From NCBI GenBank assembly GCA_964445695.1, contig CAYULF010000022.1, forward strand, positions 1 to 64,000: 64,000 nt of DNA. The letters run 5' to 3'. A model generated the notes under the pieces. That model made no database searches. It was given only the letters and a program-made list of their open reading frames with translations, and was not told where the DNA came from. The stretch is from JAUIKM01 sp964445695 (GTDB lineage Bacteria > Bacteroidota > Ignavibacteria > Kapaibacteriales > UBA7675). The position numbers and the translations under genes are program-made. Below are positions 61,273 through 64,000 of this stretch, piece by piece. Position 1 is the stretch's first letter, and each line of letters begins with the position of its first letter.

Positions 61273-64000
61273 ATGCATCGCTTTCTACTGTTGGTTTTAG
61301 TCTGCCTGTTTGTGCCGGCTCTTGGCTTCGCACAAATTCAGGTAACGGATGCCGACATCAACGGCAACGTCACCTGGACGGCTGACAATGTTTACGTCCT
61401 TAACGGTTTTGTTTTTGTTGAAAATGGTGAAACGCTTACGATTGAGCCCGGTACGGTCATCCAGGCCAAACCCGGTCAGGGCGCTAACGCCAGTGCGCTG
61501 ATCGTTGCTCGCGGCGGCAAGATTTTTGCCGACGGCAACGCGGCCAAACCGATCATTTTCACTGCTGAAAATGACGACGTCACCAATCCCAATGACATCC
61601 CCAAACTGGCCAAAAACCTCTGGGGTGGTCTGCTGATCCTTGGTAACGCGGTTGTTAACACCGCTTCCGGTACCGGCAACGTGGAAGGTCTGCCCGAGTC
61701 CGAGCGCACGGAGTACGGCGGTCCGGACGACGACGACAACTCCGGTATCCTGCGTTACATCTCCATCCGTCACGGCGGCAGCCTGATTGGCGGTAACAAC
61801 GAAATTAACGGTCTTACGCTCGCCGGTGTCGGTCGCGGAACGACCATCGAGCACATCGAAATCTTTTCGAACTTCGACGACGGTATCGAATGGTTCGGCG
61901 GCACGGCTCAGGTCAAATACGCCATCTCCGCTTTCTGCGGCGACGACGGTTTCGACTATGACGAAGGCTGGCGCGGTAAAGGTCAGTTCTGGCTGTCGAT
62001 CCACGGCCCGAATGCCGGCGGTTCCGGCGGCGAGCACGACGGCGGCACCGAACCGGAAGACGGCACGCCGTACTCCGAGCCGACGATTTACAATGCAACC
62101 TACATTGGTTCCGGTATCGACAGCGAGAACGAAGACAACACAATCGCGATCAACATGCGCGACAACGCCGGCGGTAAATACTACAACAGTGTCATCACGG
62201 ACTTCCCCGGTGTGGCGCTGCTCGTTGAAGACCTGGCCGACGGCGAAGACAGCCGCAAGCGTTTTGAAGAAGGTCAACTGGAATTTGCCAACAACTTCTG
62301 GTGGGCTTTTGGCGGCGGTTCTACCATCGCCGAAGTTCTGACGAGCGATCCGGGTACGGACGCCGCGTTCATCACCGCTCTGGCTACTGACCTTGCAGCC
62401 AAAGGCAATCAGATTGTCGATCCGAAACTGACGAACATCAGCCGCACCGACGACGGCACGTTTGACCCGCGTCCTGCCGCCGGCAGCCCGCTGCTGGATG
62501 CCAACAACCTGCGTTCGGTTCCTGTCGACGGTTTCTTTACGCAAGCTCACTTCGGCGGCGCTTTTGGCGCAAACGACAACTGGGCGCGCGGCTGGACGGC
62601 TCTGGATCACTACGGCTATCTGGCCGAATCCGGCCCGACGCCGATCGTCGACGTTTTTGATGCAGACATCGAAGGCACGGTCAACTGGACCAATGACAAA
62701 ATCTACCGTCTGAATGAATTTGTATTCGTCGACGCCGGCGAAACGCTGAACATTCAGGAAGGCACGGTTATCTGGGGTCGCCCCGGTCAGGGCGCCAACG
62801 CCAAAGCGCTGATCGTCTCCAAAGGCGGTACGATCAACGCCGTCGGTACGCGCGAGCAGCCGATTATCTTCACGGCTGAAGGCGACGACGTCAACAATCC
62901 GAATGACATCCCCAAACTGGCCAAAGGCCTCTGGGGCGGCGTTATCCTCCTGGGTAATGCTGTCATCAATACCGCCACGGGCAAAGGTAATGTTGAAGGT
63001 GTGCCCGAGTCGACTCGTACTGAGTACGGCGGCAACAACGACGACGACAATTCCGGTACGATGCGTTATTGCTCGATCCGTCACGGCGGCAGCCTGATCG
63101 GCGGTAACAACGAGATCAACGGTCTGACGCTTGGCGGTGTCGGTCGTGGCACGACGCTGGAATACATCGAAATCTTCTCGAACTTCGACGATGGTATCGA
63201 GTGGTTCGGCGGCACGGCTCAGGTTAAATACGCCATCTCGGCTTTCTGCGGCGATGACGGTTTTGACTACGACGAAGGCTGGCGCGGTAAAGGTCAGTTC
63301 TGGCTGTGCATCCACGGTCCGAACGCGGGCGGCAGCGCCGGCGAACACGACGGCGGTACGGAGCCGGAAGACGGCACGCCTTATGCCGAGCCGACGATCT
63401 ACAACGCAACCTATATCGGTTCCGGCATCAACAGCTCCAATGACGACAACACGCTGGCCATCAACCTGCGCGACAACGCGGGCGGCCACTACAACAACAG
63501 CATCATCACTGACTTCCCGGGCACGGGCGTCAACATTGAAGACCTGAACGACGGTCAGGACAGCCGCCAGCGCTACGAAGACGGTCAACTGACCTTCATG
63601 AACAACATCTGGTGGGGCTTTGGCGCTGGTAATACGCTCGGCGACATCATCCAGAACGACGGCGAATTCGGTACGACGCTGGAAACGGCCTTCACTGAAG
63701 GCGGCAACCTGGTTGAAAATCCGATGCTGACGAACATCAGCCGCACGGACGACAGAACGTTTGACCCGCGTCCCGCAACCGGCAGCCCGGCTATCGACGC
63801 CGACAATGCTGCTCCGGTTCCGGCCGACGGTTTCTTCGATAACGCCGGTTTTGTCGGTGCGTTCAACCGCGTTCAGAACTGGGCTCTCGGATGGACGGCG
63901 CTGGATCAATACGGCTACATCTCCGATGCAGTTGTTGAGCCGGGTGTGGTCAATGTGTTCGATAGCGACATGAAAGGCGACATTCTGTGGTCGAACGACA
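61273..64000 (+). CDS. Secreted tandem-repeat protein (cut by right edge)
   Basis: The ATG at 61273 opens a frame that is still open at the edge (909 codons). Signal peptide LLLVLVCLFVPALGFAQ. The mature protein is a tandem array of repeats of about 435 residues: unit 1 from 61342, unit 2 from 62653, unit 3 begins at 63955. Each unit starts with a VFDADIEG-x-VNWT type element, then FVFVENGETLTIEPGTVI, ALIV-x-x-GG (beta-helix rungs), IPKLAKNLWGGLLILGNAV, ESERTEYGG, ISIRHGGSLIGGNNEINGLT, FDDGIEWFGGTAQVKYAISA, GDDGFDYDEGWRGKGQFW and DPRPAAGSP. The DDG-Y/F-x-x-DEGW elements are acidic and could bind Ca2+. It looks like a secreted right-handed beta-helix, perhaps a T9SS cargo (its C-terminus is outside). 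It follows the receptor gene by 280 nt. Confidence 0.8.
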   Translation, partial: MHRFLLLVLVCLFVPALGFAQIQVTDADINGNVTWTADNVYVLNGFVFVENGETLTIEPGTVIQAKPGQGANASALIVARGGKIFADGNAAKPIIFTAENDDVTNPNDIPKLAKNLWGGLLILGNAVVNTASGTGNVEGLPESERTEYGGPDDDDNSGILRYISIRHGGSLIGGNNEINGLTLAGVGRGTTIEHIEIFSNFDDGIEWFGGTAQVKYAISAFCGDDGFDYDEGWRGKGQFWLSIHGPNAGGSGGEHDGGTEPEDGTPYSEPTIYNATYIGSGIDSENEDNTIAINMRDNAGGKYYNSVITDFPGVALLVEDLADGEDSRKRFEEGQLEFANNFWWAFGGGSTIAEVLTSDPGTDAAFITALATDLAAKGNQIVDPKLTNISRTDDGTFDPRPAAGSPLLDANNLRSVPVDGFFTQAHFGGAFGANDNWARGWTALDHYGYLAESGPTPIVDVFDADIEGTVNWTNDKIYRLNEFVFVDAGETLNIQEGTVIWGRPGQGANAKALIVSKGGTINAVGTREQPIIFTAEGDDVNNPNDIPKLAKGLWGGVILLGNAVINTATGKGNVEGVPESTRTEYGGNNDDDNSGTMRYCSIRHGGSLIGGNNEINGLTLGGVGRGTTLEYIEIFSNFDDGIEWFGGTAQVKYAISAFCGDDGFDYDEGWRGKGQFWLCIHGPNAGGSAGEHDGGTEPEDGTPYAEPTIYNATYIGSGINSSNDDNTLAINLRDNAGGHYNNSIITDFPGTGVNIEDLNDGQDSRQRYEDGQLTFMNNIWWGFGAGNTLGDIIQNDGEFGTTLETAFTEGGNLVENPMLTNISRTDDRTFDPRPATGSPAIDADNAAPVPADGFFDNAGFVGAFNRVQNWALGWTALDQYGYISDAVVEPGVVNVFDSDMKGDILWSND
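61342..63954 (+). repeat. In-frame tandem duplication of about 1.3 kb
   Basis: Two complete units (61342-62652, 1311 nt; 62653-63954, 1302 nt) lie head to tail, with a third starting. Long runs are the same at nucleotide level, including third codon positions (for example around 61890-61990 and 63200-63300), pointing to recent copying or gene-conversion between units. Confidence 0.9.

Noticed and set aside
61297..63909. Long minus-strand open frame of 870 codons opposite the repeat protein
   Set aside because: It is antisense to a gene with signal peptide and family-like repeats; it lacks a ribosome site and has Val/Asp/Arg-rich composition typical of antisense shadows in biased-codon genes.
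61342..63954. Regular repeats considered as CRISPR
   Set aside because: The units are 1.3 kb, coding and in frame.

Overview
The window reads as a chromosomal segment of a Gram-negative, free-living bacterium of the Bacteroidota/FCB group, possibly one of its deep branches such as Ignavibacteria- or Kapabacteria-like lineages. The genus cannot be told from the sequence. Several points support this. Many secreted proteins end in a type IX secretion system (T9SS) type-A sorting domain. There is a TonB-dependent receptor with an N-terminal carboxypeptidase-regulatory-like domain. An OmpA protein carries PD40 propeller repeats. LPS synthesis is represented by KdsB. The outer membrane has FadL, BamA-superfamily and other beta-barrel proteins. 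No tRNA, rRNA, CRISPR array, phage or transposase was found.

Layout: 1-3658 (minus strand) is a probable operon of secreted proteins: two cysteine-rich paralogues, a small T9SS cargo, and a large propeller/PKD protein cut by the left edge. 3659-4886 is non-coding. 4887-17085 holds a MATE transporter, a family 2 glycosyltransferase, an unusual cation antiporter-DUF389 fusion, a trans-sulfuration enzyme, a BamA-like barrel, FadL and an SGNH lipoprotein. 17086-21358 is a divergent pair, an acyl-CoA carboxylase beta subunit and a fused 2-oxoacid dehydrogenase E1, which suggests branched-chain amino/oxo acid breakdown. 21512-28962 holds a coupled pair of unknown genes, RelA/SpoT, a DUF4097 protein, RsmB and an outer-membrane barrel.

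29514-53397 is the most distinctive part. A PorE-like protein (PD40, regulatory-like fold, two OmpA domains) is followed by seven consecutive same-strand paralogues of 804-937 residues. Each has a signal peptide, an IgGFc-binding-like N-terminal region, a domain with a conserved DR(A/R)GN-type motif, one or two ASH/HYDIN-like Ig domains and a T9SS sorting domain. They fall into two subfamilies (first three, last four). The spacers behind the last three carry the same 30-nt repeat, which belongs to a wider family of hairpin-plus-tail intergenic repeats scattered through the window.

53867-57601 contains housekeeping genes (kdsB, a plsC-type acyltransferase, a TPMT-like methyltransferase, rhodanese, thioredoxin). 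58107-64000 holds a TonB-dependent receptor and a secreted protein built of near-identical repeats of about 435 residues, which runs off the right edge. Convergent gene pairs are separated by strong palindromic terminators, two of which are almost the same sequence 6 kb apart.
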